DNA of 64,000 bases. It comes from CAYSRM01 sp964475205 (GTDB lineage: Bacteria > Verrucomicrobiota > Kiritimatiellia > UBA8416 > CAYSRM01). Both the position numbers and the translations under genes were made by a program. Shown here piece after piece: positions 33,987 through 43,970 of this stretch. Numbering within the stretch: the stretch's first letter is position 1; every line of letters starts with the position of its first letter. Below the pieces are notes generated by a model that worked only from the letters and a program-made list of their open reading frames with translations, was not told the origin of the DNA and did not search any database. Where the stretch lies: positions 1 through 64,000 of the forward strand of contig CAYYVQ010000006.1 of NCBI GenBank assembly GCA_964475205.1, in the 5' to 3' direction.

Positions 33987-35159
33987 ATGAAGACCAGAAA
34001 TGCATTGATTCTTGTTGCCGCCGCAGTGATCCTATCAGCGCTGGCTCTTATCAACTCGTCCAGGCGATCACAATACGCTTCGCCCGAAGAGGGCAGAAAA
34101 GTTCTGCCCGGCCTGCCCGTCAATGACATCACCGCAATTGTGATAACCGACGGCAGCAACACATCTGAGATTGCGAGAGCAGAAGACAGGTGGGTGGCTT
34201 CAAACCTGTACAACTATCCGGTGAAATTCAAAAAGGTTAGACAGGCAATCCTGGATCTGTATGAACTCAAGGTGGGACAAACTGTCAATGCAGACCAAAG
34301 CCAGATGGAAAACATGCGCATCGTGCCGCCGGGAAAGGCAACTGATGATACAGGAACGTTGATAGAACTGTATGCAGGAAACACCGGCCCTGCAGCCTCC
34401 CTGCTCCTTGGAAGGCAGCGTATGTCTTCAGGAACAGACAGGTTTAACGAGGGCGGATACCCGACAGGTAGATACGTCTCGCCCGATAAAGGCAAAACCG
34501 TGTACCTCGTATCCGAAACACTCAGCAACCTCTCCGCCGAAATCACCGACTGGCTGAACAGCCAGATTGTTCACGTGCCTTCTTCGGATATAAAGAAAGT
34601 TACAGTGAAAAAGCGCGGCGCCGAACCGTTCACCCTGGCAATGGGCGAAGACGATACACTCGAAATGAAGGATCTCGGAGAGAATCACGAAATGGACACC
34701 ACTGAGACCTACGATCTTCAAAGCGCCCTGAGTTATTTCCGCTTTGACGACATAGCAGACCCCTCAATGGCCGAAGAAAGCATGGGGCTTGATAATCCGT
34801 CGGTTTTTACCGTGCTGACAAAAGACGGTATAGTCTACAATGTCACTGTCGGATCAGTCGTAAGCGAAGAAGACCCTTCCCGCTATATCCGGCTTGAGGC
34901 GTCATTGGCCCAAAATGAACAACAGTCCGGCAACGCAAAAGAGAAACCCGAAGATGAATCCTCTGAACCGAACACCGAGGAGAATCCGGCAGATAAAATC
35001 AAAAGCTTGAACCGGCAGACAGAAGGCTGGACCTACATAGTTGCGGAGCACAAGATTGAATCAATGCTGAAAAACCGGGAAGAACTTATCAAGGCAAAAG
35101 AAACGCAGGACGAAGATCAGGATGAAGAGGCTTCGGGACAAGACGGAAAAGGAAGCTGA
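33987..35159 (+). CDS. DUF4340-type membrane-anchored protein
   Basis: The 390-aa protein begins with a short cytoplasmic start and one hydrophobic segment (ALILVAAAVILSALALI). The rest is exported, with repeated beta-rich domains (ITAIVITDGSNTSEIAR, VPSSDIKKVTVKKRG) as in the DUF4340 family, which is regularly found after GldG-like genes. The C-terminal tail is acidic and rich in Glu, Asp and Gln. Start chosen at the ATG following GGGAGG; the frame extends 22 codons earlier into the GldG-like gene. Confidence 0.86.
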   Translation: MKTRNALILVAAAVILSALALINSSRRSQYASPEEGRKVLPGLPVNDITAIVITDGSNTSEIARAEDRWVASNLYNYPVKFKKVRQAILDLYELKVGQTVNADQSQMENMRIVPPGKATDDTGTLIELYAGNTGPAASLLLGRQRMSSGTDRFNEGGYPTGRYVSPDKGKTVYLVSETLSNLSAEITDWLNSQIVHVPSSDIKKVTVKKRGAEPFTLAMGEDDTLEMKDLGENHEMDTTETYDLQSALSYFRFDDIADPSMAEESMGLDNPSVFTVLTKDGIVYNVTVGSVVSEEDPSRYIRLEASLAQNEQQSGNAKEKPEDESSEPNTEENPADKIKSLNRQTEGWTYIVAEHKIESMLKNREELIKAKETQDEDQDEEASGQDGKGS

Positions 35160-35330
35160 ATTCAGGCTCACTTTGTCGATACAACCTGTTTTTGAATCAC
35201 GCCACAGCAGTTCTGTCCCGCGCTTGTCCCCATCTTGCCGGCGGATACTGAAACCTAATCTTACAGGGCTTGCATACGTTTTAATTTAAAAACAGATGCA
35301 TTAAAACACCGCTAAGCACAGGAGAAAATC

Positions 35331-36320
35331 ATGGAAAACAACATAGAGAAAACAACGGATATGATAAAAGAGCAGGCGCAGTCATTTGAGAACCTGCGTA
35401 CAGAAATGAGCAGAGTCCTTGTTGGACAGGAGAAACTGGTCAGCAGAATGATGATAGCGCTTATCTCCGGGGGACACATACTGCTTGAAGGCGTTCCCGG
35501 ACTGGCTAAAACCACCGCTGTCAAAACGCTCTCCTCGGCCCTCGGCCTTGATTTCAGCAGAATATCATTTACCCCCGACCTCCTCCCTGCAGACGTCATA
35601 GGCACCATGATTTACGATCCGGGCAGCGGGGCCTTCACTCCCAAGAAAGGGCCGGTTTTCACCAACCTGCTCCTTGCCGACGAAATTAATAGAGCCCCGG
35701 CCAAAGTCCAGTCTGCGCTCCTTGAGTCCATGCAGGAACACCAGGTGACCATAGGAGACAATACATATCACCTTCCGGAACCGTTCATGGTAATGGCCAC
35801 GCAGAACCCGATTGAACAGGAAGGAACATATCCGCTGCCCGAAGCGCAGATCGACCGGTTCATGTTGAAACACCTGGTTGAACATCCGTCCAAAGAAGAC
35901 GAAAAAAGAATAATGGACCGTTTCAGCCGCACGCAGGAAATAGAAATCAAACCGGTCCTTACCGCCGGCGAACTTTCACAGATGAGGTTGATACTGGACC
36001 AGGTTTACTGCGACGAAAAGGTCGGGGAGTACATCCTGGATATTGTGTTCGCCACCCGCAAGCCGGCGGAATACAAGCTTGAAAAACTGGCAAACCAGAT
36101 TGAGTACGGCGCGTCTCCGCGCGCTTCGCTGTTCCTTAACCTGGCTGCAAGGGCTAATGCAATGCTGAACGCCCGCGCATATGCCACTCCCCAGGATGTT
36201 AAGGAACTCGCCCACGATGTCCTTAGACACCGGATAATCCTGACCTACGAAGCCGAAGCAGAGGATGTTGACAGCGATTCAGTGATCGAGAATATACTCA
36301 ACGAAATTCCCGTCCCATGA
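35331..36320 (+). CDS. MoxR-family AAA+ ATPase
   Basis: The 329-aa MoxR ATPase has Walker A GVPGLAKTTAVKTL (with Ala in the usual GxxGxGKT position), Walker B LLADEINRAPAKVQSALLESMQEHQVT, sensor 1 VMATQNPIEQEGTYPLPEAQ and the C-terminal lid. MoxR proteins are chaperone-like ATPases that act with VWA-domain proteins; its partners here are the DUF58 and Bat genes immediately downstream. A 171-bp gap separates it from the ABC module, so it may have its own promoter. Confidence 0.95.
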   Translation: MENNIEKTTDMIKEQAQSFENLRTEMSRVLVGQEKLVSRMMIALISGGHILLEGVPGLAKTTAVKTLSSALGLDFSRISFTPDLLPADVIGTMIYDPGSGAFTPKKGPVFTNLLLADEINRAPAKVQSALLESMQEHQVTIGDNTYHLPEPFMVMATQNPIEQEGTYPLPEAQIDRFMLKHLVEHPSKEDEKRIMDRFSRTQEIEIKPVLTAGELSQMRLILDQVYCDEKVGEYILDIVFATRKPAEYKLEKLANQIEYGASPRASLFLNLAARANAMLNARAYATPQDVKELAHDVLRHRIILTYEAEAEDVDSDSVIENILNEIPVP

Positions 36321-36336
36321 CAGGAGACCGCAACCA

Positions 36337-37227
36337 ATGGCGATAGATACCGCAGAACTGATGAGGCAGGTCCGCAGGATCCGGGTAGTGACCAACCGCC
36401 AGGTTGATGAGTTCCTCTCCGGCGAATACCATTCGGTTTTCAAAGGACAGGGTATCGAATTTGACGAGGTCCGCGAATATGTCAGCGGCGACGACGTGAG
36501 GTCAATCGACTGGAACGTAACAGCCCGCATGGGATACCCGTTCATCAAACGCTTCTGCGAAGAACGAGAATTGACAATAATCTTTATGGTCGACGTCTCA
36601 GGGTCGCAGTGTTTCGGTTCAAAGCTGAAATCAAAGATCGAAGCGGCAGCAGAATTGACATGCCTTCTTGCGCTTTCCGCTATCAAGAACCAGGACAAAG
36701 TAGGACTCGTTCTCTTCAGCGACAGAATCGACAAATTCATCCCGCCAAGAAAAGGGCGCAAGGCGGCAATGCGTTTGGTGCGGGAAGTTCTGGCCACGGA
36801 GGTTACAACCCATCAGACAGACATCAGCGTGGCTTTCCGATTCCTGAACAAGGTACAAAAGCGCAAAGCTGTAGTATTCCTGATCTCGGATTTCATGGAT
36901 TCAGGTTACGGCAAACAACTCCGAATCGTATCGCGGAAACACGACCTGATATGTTGCTCCATAACGGACCCCAGGGAATTGGCAATGGTTGACGCCGGGC
37001 TCATTGAGGTGGAGGACCCTGAAACAGGAGAGCTTTGCGTCATAGATACCGCTTCCCGGGCATTCAGAGAATCATACTGCCTGGCGGCGGAAAACCACCG
37101 CAAGGCGCTCGCAGGCCTATTCGCAAAAACACGCGTAGACACAATTTCACTGTCAACGGACCGACCCTTTGTCGAAGATGTCAGGAAACTGTTCAAAAAA
37201 AGACAGGCAAGAGCAGCGGGCAGGTAA
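36337..37227 (+). CDS. DUF58-domain protein (VWA-like)
   Basis: This 296-aa cytoplasmic protein has the DUF58 signature EVREYVSGDDVRSIDWNVTARMG followed by FIKRFCEERELTIIFMVDVSGSQ, a VWA-type MIDAS motif (DxSxS). It is the constant partner of MoxR in stress-related operons. It ends with a basic tail. It begins 16 bp after moxR. Confidence 0.93.
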   Translation: MAIDTAELMRQVRRIRVVTNRQVDEFLSGEYHSVFKGQGIEFDEVREYVSGDDVRSIDWNVTARMGYPFIKRFCEERELTIIFMVDVSGSQCFGSKLKSKIEAAAELTCLLALSAIKNQDKVGLVLFSDRIDKFIPPRKGRKAAMRLVREVLATEVTTHQTDISVAFRFLNKVQKRKAVVFLISDFMDSGYGKQLRIVSRKHDLICCSITDPRELAMVDAGLIEVEDPETGELCVIDTASRAFRESYCLAAENHRKALAGLFAKTRVDTISLSTDRPFVEDVRKLFKKRQARAAGR

Positions 37228-37239
37228 GGCGCCAATATC

Positions 37240-38250
37240 ATGAACCGAAAGGATATATATTCAACTACAAATAATCAGGCGGTTTTTTGCGCCGCTTTCG
37301 CTGCGGCATTGTTTTTCCTTGCCTCCGCCTGTAGCGCTCAAAGAGTTGCAACCGAAACCGATAATGTCATCCGACTGGAAAAGAAACACGGAGATGTTTC
37401 GGCTCTGATAACGCTGGAACCTTCCTCGATCAGACTTGATAGAGACACACTTCTTTCCCTTTCCGTACGCTTCCCGTCTACTTTCCAGGTAACAATGCCG
37501 CGCATCCGGGACCGTGCCGAAGGGTTTGAAGTCAATGCGGTTTACGACCGGGAACCGGTTACGGAAAACGGCATAACTACGCTTGAACGCCGGGCATTGC
37601 TGACCCCGGTAGCAGCCGAAGAATACAGGTTGGCGCCAATGCCGATTGTTTACACCGACTCAACCAAGGCTCCGGATCAGGAGGATTGGTTCCCGACAGA
37701 TCCCGTTGAACTTGATGCCCTGCCGGTTTACAAAGGATCCACCGGCGATTCACTAAAAACTGAACCCCGGATCATAAATCTTATGCCCTCGGTTGGCGCG
37801 TTCCTGCGTTATATCCTGCTGATCATGTTCGCCTGCGCGCTTCTATGGGCCTCTATATGGGCGGGAAAGAAGCTACGAAAACAGTCAAAAATGAAGCGCA
37901 TGTCTCCAGCGCAAAGAGCGCTGACCAGGCTCAATGAACTGCTCGGCAGGAAACTCGTAGAGAAAAACCGCGTCAAGGATTTCTACGTGGAATTGACAAT
38001 GATTGTGCGCCGCTATATCGAGGAACAGCACGGGATACGAGCCCCGGAACAAACTACCGAGGAATTCCTGAAGACTGTCAGCCTTAAGTCCGATTTTACA
38101 CCGGAAGTTGTAAAACGACTGAAGCAGTTTCTTGAAGCGGCTGATCTTGTGAAATTCGCTGCATACAAACCGTCATCAGGAATGATACACGAATCAATCG
38201 ACACGGCTACAAACTATATCAAGGCCGATGCGGAGGAAAACAATGTTTAA
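37240..38250 (+). CDS. Bat operon lipoprotein/membrane protein (DUF4381-like)
   Basis: The 336-aa protein has an N-terminal hydrophobic segment ending in FLASAC, a possible lipobox. A beta-rich exported region follows (residues 40-170), then one transmembrane helix (AFLRYILLIMFACALLWASIWAG) and a cytoplasmic helical domain (AQRALTRLNELLGRKLVEKNRVKDFYVELTMIVRRYIEEQHG). The latter part matches what in other MoxR operons is called DUF4381 or the C-terminal part of BatD-like proteins. The position between DUF58 and batA is standard. Confidence 0.75.
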   Translation: MNRKDIYSTTNNQAVFCAAFAAALFFLASACSAQRVATETDNVIRLEKKHGDVSALITLEPSSIRLDRDTLLSLSVRFPSTFQVTMPRIRDRAEGFEVNAVYDREPVTENGITTLERRALLTPVAAEEYRLAPMPIVYTDSTKAPDQEDWFPTDPVELDALPVYKGSTGDSLKTEPRIINLMPSVGAFLRYILLIMFACALLWASIWAGKKLRKQSKMKRMSPAQRALTRLNELLGRKLVEKNRVKDFYVELTMIVRRYIEEQHGIRAPEQTTEEFLKTVSLKSDFTPEVVKRLKQFLEAADLVKFAAYKPSSGMIHESIDTATNYIKADAEENNV

Positions 38251-39283
38251 ATTTTCATCTCCGTATTATTTTATCCTTCTGATTCCCCTGGCGGCAGGGG
38301 CATGGGCGGTGTTACGGGAAAAGAAACGAAGGGGCTTGCTCTTCCCATCGGCATACATCCCCGCGCGTTCTTCTTCATGGCGCACATCAATAGCCCGCGC
38401 CGCTCCCCTTCTCTACCTACTGGGCCTGTTGTCGGTTATCATAGCCCTGGCACGACCCCGAAACATTCTGTCAACTTCCACCAGGAACGCGGAAGTTATA
38501 GCTATACAGATGATAGCGGATGTGTCCGGCTCAATGAGAGCTCTTGACATGTCAACAAAGACTGAAGAAGGATGGAAGTACAGGACCAGGCTTGATGCGG
38601 TCAAAGAAGCTTTCAGAAATTTTGTCAAGCAGCGCCCGCATGATCTTACCGGCCTTATAACATTCGGAGGATATGCCACAACCCTGTGCCCGCTGACCCT
38701 GGATCACCAGGCGCTTGTTCATATACTCGAAGGCGTCGAAATTCCCGACCCGGAAGTAGACACACGGGGACAGCCGGTCAACCCTGAAGAGCTTATGACC
38801 GCTGTCGGCGACGCGCTTGCTACGGCATGCGCAAGGCTGGAAGAAGTCGAAGCTAAATCAAAAATCGCCGTGCTTTTAAGCGACGGGGAATCCAATACCG
38901 GCGCCGTCGAACCCGCAGAAGCTGCAAGGGCCGCAAAAAAACTGGGTATCAAAGTCTACACTATAGGGGTCGGAACAACCGGCTACGCCGACTTTATTGT
39001 TGATACCCCGCTTGGTTCCAGAAAAGTAAGACGCGAGGTGGTTCTGGACGAAAAACTCCTGCGCAGCATCGCCGCCGAAACCGGCGGAAGGTACTTCAAC
39101 GTCAGAGACAAAGAAGCTCTTGCCAAAGCGCTGGAGGAGATAGACAAGCTCGAAAAAACCAGGATAGAGCAAGCTGTTTACTATCAATATGATGAACTGT
39201 TCGGCTGGTTCCTTCTGCCGGGAATCATATTTATCGCCGCGGGAACCTGTCTGAATATGTTCTGCGCACAAAGGATTGTTTAA
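38243..39283 (+). CDS. VWA-domain membrane protein (BatA-like)
   Basis: The 346-aa protein has an N-terminal transmembrane pair (residues about 8-25 and 58-75), a VWA domain with MIDAS motif IADVSGSMRALDM and the later GLITFGGYA and LLSDGESNTGA metal-contact loops, and a C-terminal helix (ELFGWFLLPGIIFIAAGTC). Homologous to BatA of Bacteroides aerotolerance operons. Its start ATG overlaps the stop of the preceding gene by 8 bp, with CGGAGG just upstream. Confidence 0.92.
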   Translation: MFKFSSPYYFILLIPLAAGAWAVLREKKRRGLLFPSAYIPARSSSWRTSIARAAPLLYLLGLLSVIIALARPRNILSTSTRNAEVIAIQMIADVSGSMRALDMSTKTEEGWKYRTRLDAVKEAFRNFVKQRPHDLTGLITFGGYATTLCPLTLDHQALVHILEGVEIPDPEVDTRGQPVNPEELMTAVGDALATACARLEEVEAKSKIAVLLSDGESNTGAVEPAEAARAAKKLGIKVYTIGVGTTGYADFIVDTPLGSRKVRREVVLDEKLLRSIAAETGGRYFNVRDKEALAKALEEIDKLEKTRIEQAVYYQYDELFGWFLLPGIIFIAAGTCLNMFCAQRIV

Positions 39284-39285
39284 TA

Positions 39286-42015
39286 ATGGAACTTCGTTTT
39301 GTAAATCCTGAACTTCTTTTTCTCCTGTGGCTTATCCTGCCCCTGGCGGTATGGTGGCATTACACGTCTGCCGGCAAAGAGAAAAAAATGCGCAATTTTG
39401 TGGCCCCCCGCATGCAGACACGGCTCAGGCCAGCCAATTCCAGGCGGCGATTCCTCCTCCAGGCCTCAATGACCTGCCTGGCGCTGTTCCTTGCGATTGT
39501 AGCCGCGGCCCGGCCGCAATGGGGAAAAAACGAACAAACCACTTACACCAGGAGCAGAGACATTGTCATTGCCCTGGATGTGTCCCGTTCCATGCTGGCT
39601 GAGGACATACACCCCAATCGACTCCAGAGAGCAAAGGCCGACATCATGGATCTGGTCGAAACGCTTCAGGGCGACCGCGCCGCGCTCATTGCATTCAGAA
39701 ACGGGGCAAGACTGCTCTGCCCGCTGACCACTGACTACGCTTTTCTCAGACAGGCGCTGAACGGAGCAGACACCTATTCGGCCCCGCGCGGCCCTACCGA
39801 CTTGCACAGCGCCGCAAATAAGGCGCTGGAATCTTTCGAAAACGGACCGGCTTCACACAAGGCAATAGTCCTTGTATCCGATGGCGAGGATCTTTCCGGC
39901 AACATCGACAAGGCAGGACGAATGGCTGCGGAAAAAAACATACCCATCTATTCAGTAGGTCTCGGCAGCGCCTCCGGCGCGACAATTCCAGATCCGGACA
40001 ATCCGGGAGAACGCCTCTCTTACAAAGGAAAACCTGTCCGTTCCCGGCTTAAGCACGAAGCCCTGAAAACCCTCGCGGAAAAAAGCGGCGGCGCCTACAT
40101 TGCCATTGGAACTGCAGGCACAGCAGAAGTTACGCTGGGCAACCTCTACCAGGATCATCTCAAACGCATTGCCGCCCGTTCGATACAGGAAAAAGAGGAA
40201 AGGATATATATCGACCGTTTCCAGTATTTTCTTTTCCCATCCGCTGTTCTTCTTCTTGCAACCGCGTTCATGAGCGCCGGCAGACTTTCCCGCAACCGCA
40301 GACGCAACACAGGAAAACCACAGGCAGGCGCCGGTAACGCACACGGCGCAGCAGGTTCAACGCTCGCGGTCATGGTAATTGCAACTGCCTGCTTTCCATC
40401 CTTTGCCCGGGGCCGGGAACACGCCGATACAATAGCGAAACAGGCCGTGGCCAACCAGGAAACAAATGCGCCACCTCAAACCAGTATTCCCATACCTTCC
40501 GGCAGAGAAGGCGGACGTATCGCGGAAAAACTCTACAGGTCAGGCAAATATATCGATGCCGCCAACGCCTATGTAAAGGCGTCAGACGAAGCCTCAGGCA
40601 ACATGAAACACGTTCTCCTGTATAATGCCGCTGCGGCTTTCTACCGCGCGAAAAGATACCAGGACGCGGCAACCCTGCTCCGCCGCCTTTCATCGCAGCA
40701 CAAGCCGCCGGAAAGAACCAGGCAGATGCTTGGAGCGGCCCTGCACAATCACGCACTCGATATACCGCCGGACAATTCCACCAACTCTCTCCAAAGAGCC
40801 GGGCTTTTCAAAGAATCAGCAGACGCTTTTGCCGCGGCAATAAGGGAAGAACCAGGAAACGACATACTGCGCCACGATGCCTCGCTCGCGTCCCAAAAAT
40901 ACAAACAGGCACTCAAACAGGCCACGAAAATGCAGGTCATGGAGCAATACGGCAAAACCCCACCTTTCTCTTTACTGGACACAATGCTGAACGAAGAGCG
41001 GACAATAATTGAAAATATGAAGCAAGCATTTACAAACGATTCTCCGGAACAGATATACCGGCTCGAAGAACTTGCCGCCAGGCAGCGCGATGCCGCGGAT
41101 ATCTGGATACCCCTTCGGCGCCGCCTGGAACATGGGACACAGGCAAGCACAAACAAGCTTGCCGCTCAACAGGCGGCAGCCTTACAGGAAATAAGCAACT
41201 CAACAGAGCAGTATATGCGAAAAACTGCCCGCCAGCTTAAGGACATGGATACATCCGCTTGCGGTTCCGCCGATTCAGCCGAACGGCGCATCTACGGCTT
41301 CTGGAAGCAGATGGCTCCCTATAGAAACATCCTTTACGAAAACATGGACAGACAGACAAATTCCATAGTCCTGAACAGGACGGCAGACAGCTCCCGGGCA
41401 ACCGCATCGGAAGCATTGACCCAGCAACAGGAATGTGCTGATCTTTCAGAACTGTTTGCTGAACGTTTCGACGAATCCGCCAAAACCAATGCCCCGGACC
41501 AGGGCGCTGAACCGGGACAGGCCGGAGCCCTGACAGACGACAAGAAAAAGGAAATACTCGAGCTTGCGGCTATGGCCGGCAAAGAACAGAACCATGCAGC
41601 GCAACTCATCATGCAAGGCAGCCACACGCGCGCTCTCGAAAACCAGGAAACTGCCTACCGAATCCTCGAAAAAATCCGCGATATGCTGCCTCCGGAAAAA
41701 GATGAAGGCCAGGATCAACAGAAAAAAGATGAGAAACAGCAGGATCAACAGAACAAGCAGGATAATAAACCGAAACCAGACAATAAATCAGAACAGTCCC
41801 AGTCTGATGATCAGCAGCAGCCTTTCGAAGAAAAACAGCAGCAGGACAAGACAGAAGAACAGCAACAGTCCGGGAAAAAAGATACTGAAGAGGATACTGA
41901 AGAAGATGTGCGGCAGATATTAAGAAAAGCCCTTCAACGCCAGAAAGAGCATGAACTGGAGAAAAAGAGGCGGCGGACACGGACGCTGTTGCAGCCTTTT
42001 GAAAAGGACTGGTAA
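39286..42015 (+). CDS. VWA protein with TPR and Gln/Lys-rich tail (BatB-BatC fusion-like)
   Basis: The N-terminal 330 residues of this 909-aa protein match BatB: two membrane segments, MIDAS DVSRSMLAED, a second loop LVSDGEDLSGN, then another membrane segment. A second part, from about residue 410, contains tetratricopeptide-like repeats (EKLYRSGKYIDAANAYVKASDE, YNAAAAFYRAKRYQDAATLL), as in BatC. The last 120 residues are rich in Gln, Lys, Glu and Asp and probably disordered. In Bacteroides BatB and BatC are separate genes, so this single polypeptide appears to be a fusion. MIDAS residues are intact. Confidence 0.88.
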   Translation: MELRFVNPELLFLLWLILPLAVWWHYTSAGKEKKMRNFVAPRMQTRLRPANSRRRFLLQASMTCLALFLAIVAAARPQWGKNEQTTYTRSRDIVIALDVSRSMLAEDIHPNRLQRAKADIMDLVETLQGDRAALIAFRNGARLLCPLTTDYAFLRQALNGADTYSAPRGPTDLHSAANKALESFENGPASHKAIVLVSDGEDLSGNIDKAGRMAAEKNIPIYSVGLGSASGATIPDPDNPGERLSYKGKPVRSRLKHEALKTLAEKSGGAYIAIGTAGTAEVTLGNLYQDHLKRIAARSIQEKEERIYIDRFQYFLFPSAVLLLATAFMSAGRLSRNRRRNTGKPQAGAGNAHGAAGSTLAVMVIATACFPSFARGREHADTIAKQAVANQETNAPPQTSIPIPSGREGGRIAEKLYRSGKYIDAANAYVKASDEASGNMKHVLLYNAAAAFYRAKRYQDAATLLRRLSSQHKPPERTRQMLGAALHNHALDIPPDNSTNSLQRAGLFKESADAFAAAIREEPGNDILRHDASLASQKYKQALKQATKMQVMEQYGKTPPFSLLDTMLNEERTIIENMKQAFTNDSPEQIYRLEELAARQRDAADIWIPLRRRLEHGTQASTNKLAAQQAAALQEISNSTEQYMRKTARQLKDMDTSACGSADSAERRIYGFWKQMAPYRNILYENMDRQTNSIVLNRTADSSRATASEALTQQQECADLSELFAERFDESAKTNAPDQGAEPGQAGALTDDKKKEILELAAMAGKEQNHAAQLIMQGSHTRALENQETAYRILEKIRDMLPPEKDEGQDQQKKDEKQQDQQNKQDNKPKPDNKSEQSQSDDQQQPFEEKQQQDKTEEQQQSGKKDTEEDTEEDVRQILRKALQRQKEHELEKKRRRTRTLLQPFEKDW

Positions 42016-42017
42016 CC

Positions 42018-43970
42018 GTGATGCAAAAATATAAACTCTTGATTTTACTCGCGACGCTGCTGCTTGCAGACCCTTTTCAACCGCAAAGCGCCGCCAGGGA
42101 AATATCCGCCGAACTTGAGACAGACAGGGACAATATATACCTTGGAGAGTCCTTTCAACTGACGCTTAAAGTTAAAGGAACAAACCGCAAGCTTAACCCG
42201 GACCTTTCTCAAATCAAGGACTGCCGGGTGGAATTCATGGGTGCATCAGACCGGTCCAGGAGCTGGATGGAAAGAGTCAATGGGAAGGTCCGGCAATTCT
42301 CAGAAACCCATACATCTTACCTGTACCGGCTGACTCCGGAATCCGCGGGCAAATTCAGGGCGGGCCCTGTCTACTTGCCTGTCAACGGCCGGACCATCAA
42401 AAAAGCCGGCCCGGTTATCAAGGTAACAGGCGTTGAAAAACAGGACTCTGTCTTTATTGACATATCCGCCTCCAGGCAATCGGCATTGGTTGTAGACCCG
42501 TTCACCGTAACTCTTAAAATCGGCGTCAAACAGCTACCGCCTCCGTTTTCATCGGAACAACCCCTTGTCCCCTCGTCACCGCCCTCTCTTAAGATTCCTT
42601 TCCTTGATCTTGATCCCATACAGGGTCTACAGAATCCGGATATCCGCTCAATCCTGGAGGATATGCTGGTTCGTTCGCCCCGCAAGCATGGTTTTAATAT
42701 TAACGGCTTTGAAATGGACCGGGGCCTGAGCCGTTTTCCTTTCGGTTTTCAAGACAATCCCTTTGAAAGACATAAGGCAAAATTCGCGTTCAAGCGCCAG
42801 ACAGTCGAAAAAGACGGAACAAACTACCTGGAATATTATCTTACACTGGAGTACCACCCCGAAGATGAAGGCGCCTATACTTTCGGGCCGGTAACGTTTA
42901 AAGGCACAATAATCTCAGGCGTAACAGATGACAGGGAAGCAATAACAAAAGAAATATTTGCTGTGGGCCCGGCAGTAACCGTCCGCGTAGTGCCGCCTCC
43001 CCTGGAAGACCGGCCGGAGCATTACATAGGAGCGCTCGGTTCAAACATGACCGTCGAAGCGGAGATTGACAGCCAGAACTGCAATGTCGGAGACCCGCTC
43101 AAATTAACTGTCACTATCGCAGGCGATATCAGGCTCAAAAACACCTATGCGCCGGAATTAGATGATGTGCCGGAGCTACAGGATAATTTCAAGGTTTATT
43201 CCGATACAGTTGAAACTCGCAGCAGGCAAGACAGCCGGCAATTCGTCTATACCATCAGGCCAATTCGCGCAGGAACCCTGGAAATACCGCCGTTGGAGTT
43301 CGCTTACTTCGACAGCTCGCTCAGGGAGTACCGCTCGGCGCGCACAGATCCGATTCCGGTCCGAGCCAGAAAATCAACCCAGTTAACAACAAACATAGTA
43401 ATCGCCGCGGCAGCAGACGATGCGCCAACCGAGGACGATTTTGCCATTCCGGCCCCCGTTGCCATAGGCGGCCCATCTGCTTTCAACACAAACCCCTGGG
43501 GCGCAGAGTGGCAAAGCTGGCTTCTGGCCTTTCCGCCCCTGCTCTTCTTCTCCCTGGTTATTGCTCAGAAAACCGCCCCGTTCTTTTCTGGACTTCAATC
43601 CAGCAGAAAGAAACGTCTGATTGCCCCTGCAGCCGTACGTGCTATGAAAGAGGAATTTTACCGAAGCAACGAGCCCGGATTGAAAGCGCGGGCCATTGCG
43701 GCAGGACTGCTCAGATACGCCGCAAGACGCTCCGGCAATGCCGACGAGACGCCAATACCCGCCGAAGCTGCCGCTTTGCTGAAAAAACAGGGTATTCCCG
43801 GCAACCTGGCGGAAGAATGGCTTGATATAGCACAGCGCAATTTTGACATCGCCTATTCTCCCGACCCGGAGTTCAACACTCAACAACTTGACAATGATCT
43901 AGTTGCCGCAACCGCGCTTATTCCCAGGATAGAGAACTGTCTTTATAAAAAGAAGAAAATAAAACAATGA
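42018..43970 (+). CDS. BatD-like protein
   Basis: The 650-aa protein has a signal peptide (LLILLATLLLADPFQPQSA) and repeated beta-sandwich domains, each opening like EISAELETDRDNIYLGESFQLTLKVKG, the BatD pattern. A C-terminal transmembrane helix (WQSWLLAFPPLLFFSLVIA) leads to a cytoplasmic helical domain. BatD is a periplasmic component of the Bat system. Start two bases after the BatB-like stop codon. Confidence 0.9.
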   Translation: MMQKYKLLILLATLLLADPFQPQSAAREISAELETDRDNIYLGESFQLTLKVKGTNRKLNPDLSQIKDCRVEFMGASDRSRSWMERVNGKVRQFSETHTSYLYRLTPESAGKFRAGPVYLPVNGRTIKKAGPVIKVTGVEKQDSVFIDISASRQSALVVDPFTVTLKIGVKQLPPPFSSEQPLVPSSPPSLKIPFLDLDPIQGLQNPDIRSILEDMLVRSPRKHGFNINGFEMDRGLSRFPFGFQDNPFERHKAKFAFKRQTVEKDGTNYLEYYLTLEYHPEDEGAYTFGPVTFKGTIISGVTDDREAITKEIFAVGPAVTVRVVPPPLEDRPEHYIGALGSNMTVEAEIDSQNCNVGDPLKLTVTIAGDIRLKNTYAPELDDVPELQDNFKVYSDTVETRSRQDSRQFVYTIRPIRAGTLEIPPLEFAYFDSSLREYRSARTDPIPVRARKSTQLTTNIVIAAAADDAPTEDDFAIPAPVAIGGPSAFNTNPWGAEWQSWLLAFPPLLFFSLVIAQKTAPFFSGLQSSRKKRLIAPAAVRAMKEEFYRSNEPGLKARAIAAGLLRYAARRSGNADETPIPAEAAALLKKQGIPGNLAEEWLDIAQRNFDIAYSPDPEFNTQQLDNDLVAATALIPRIENCLYKKKKIKQ

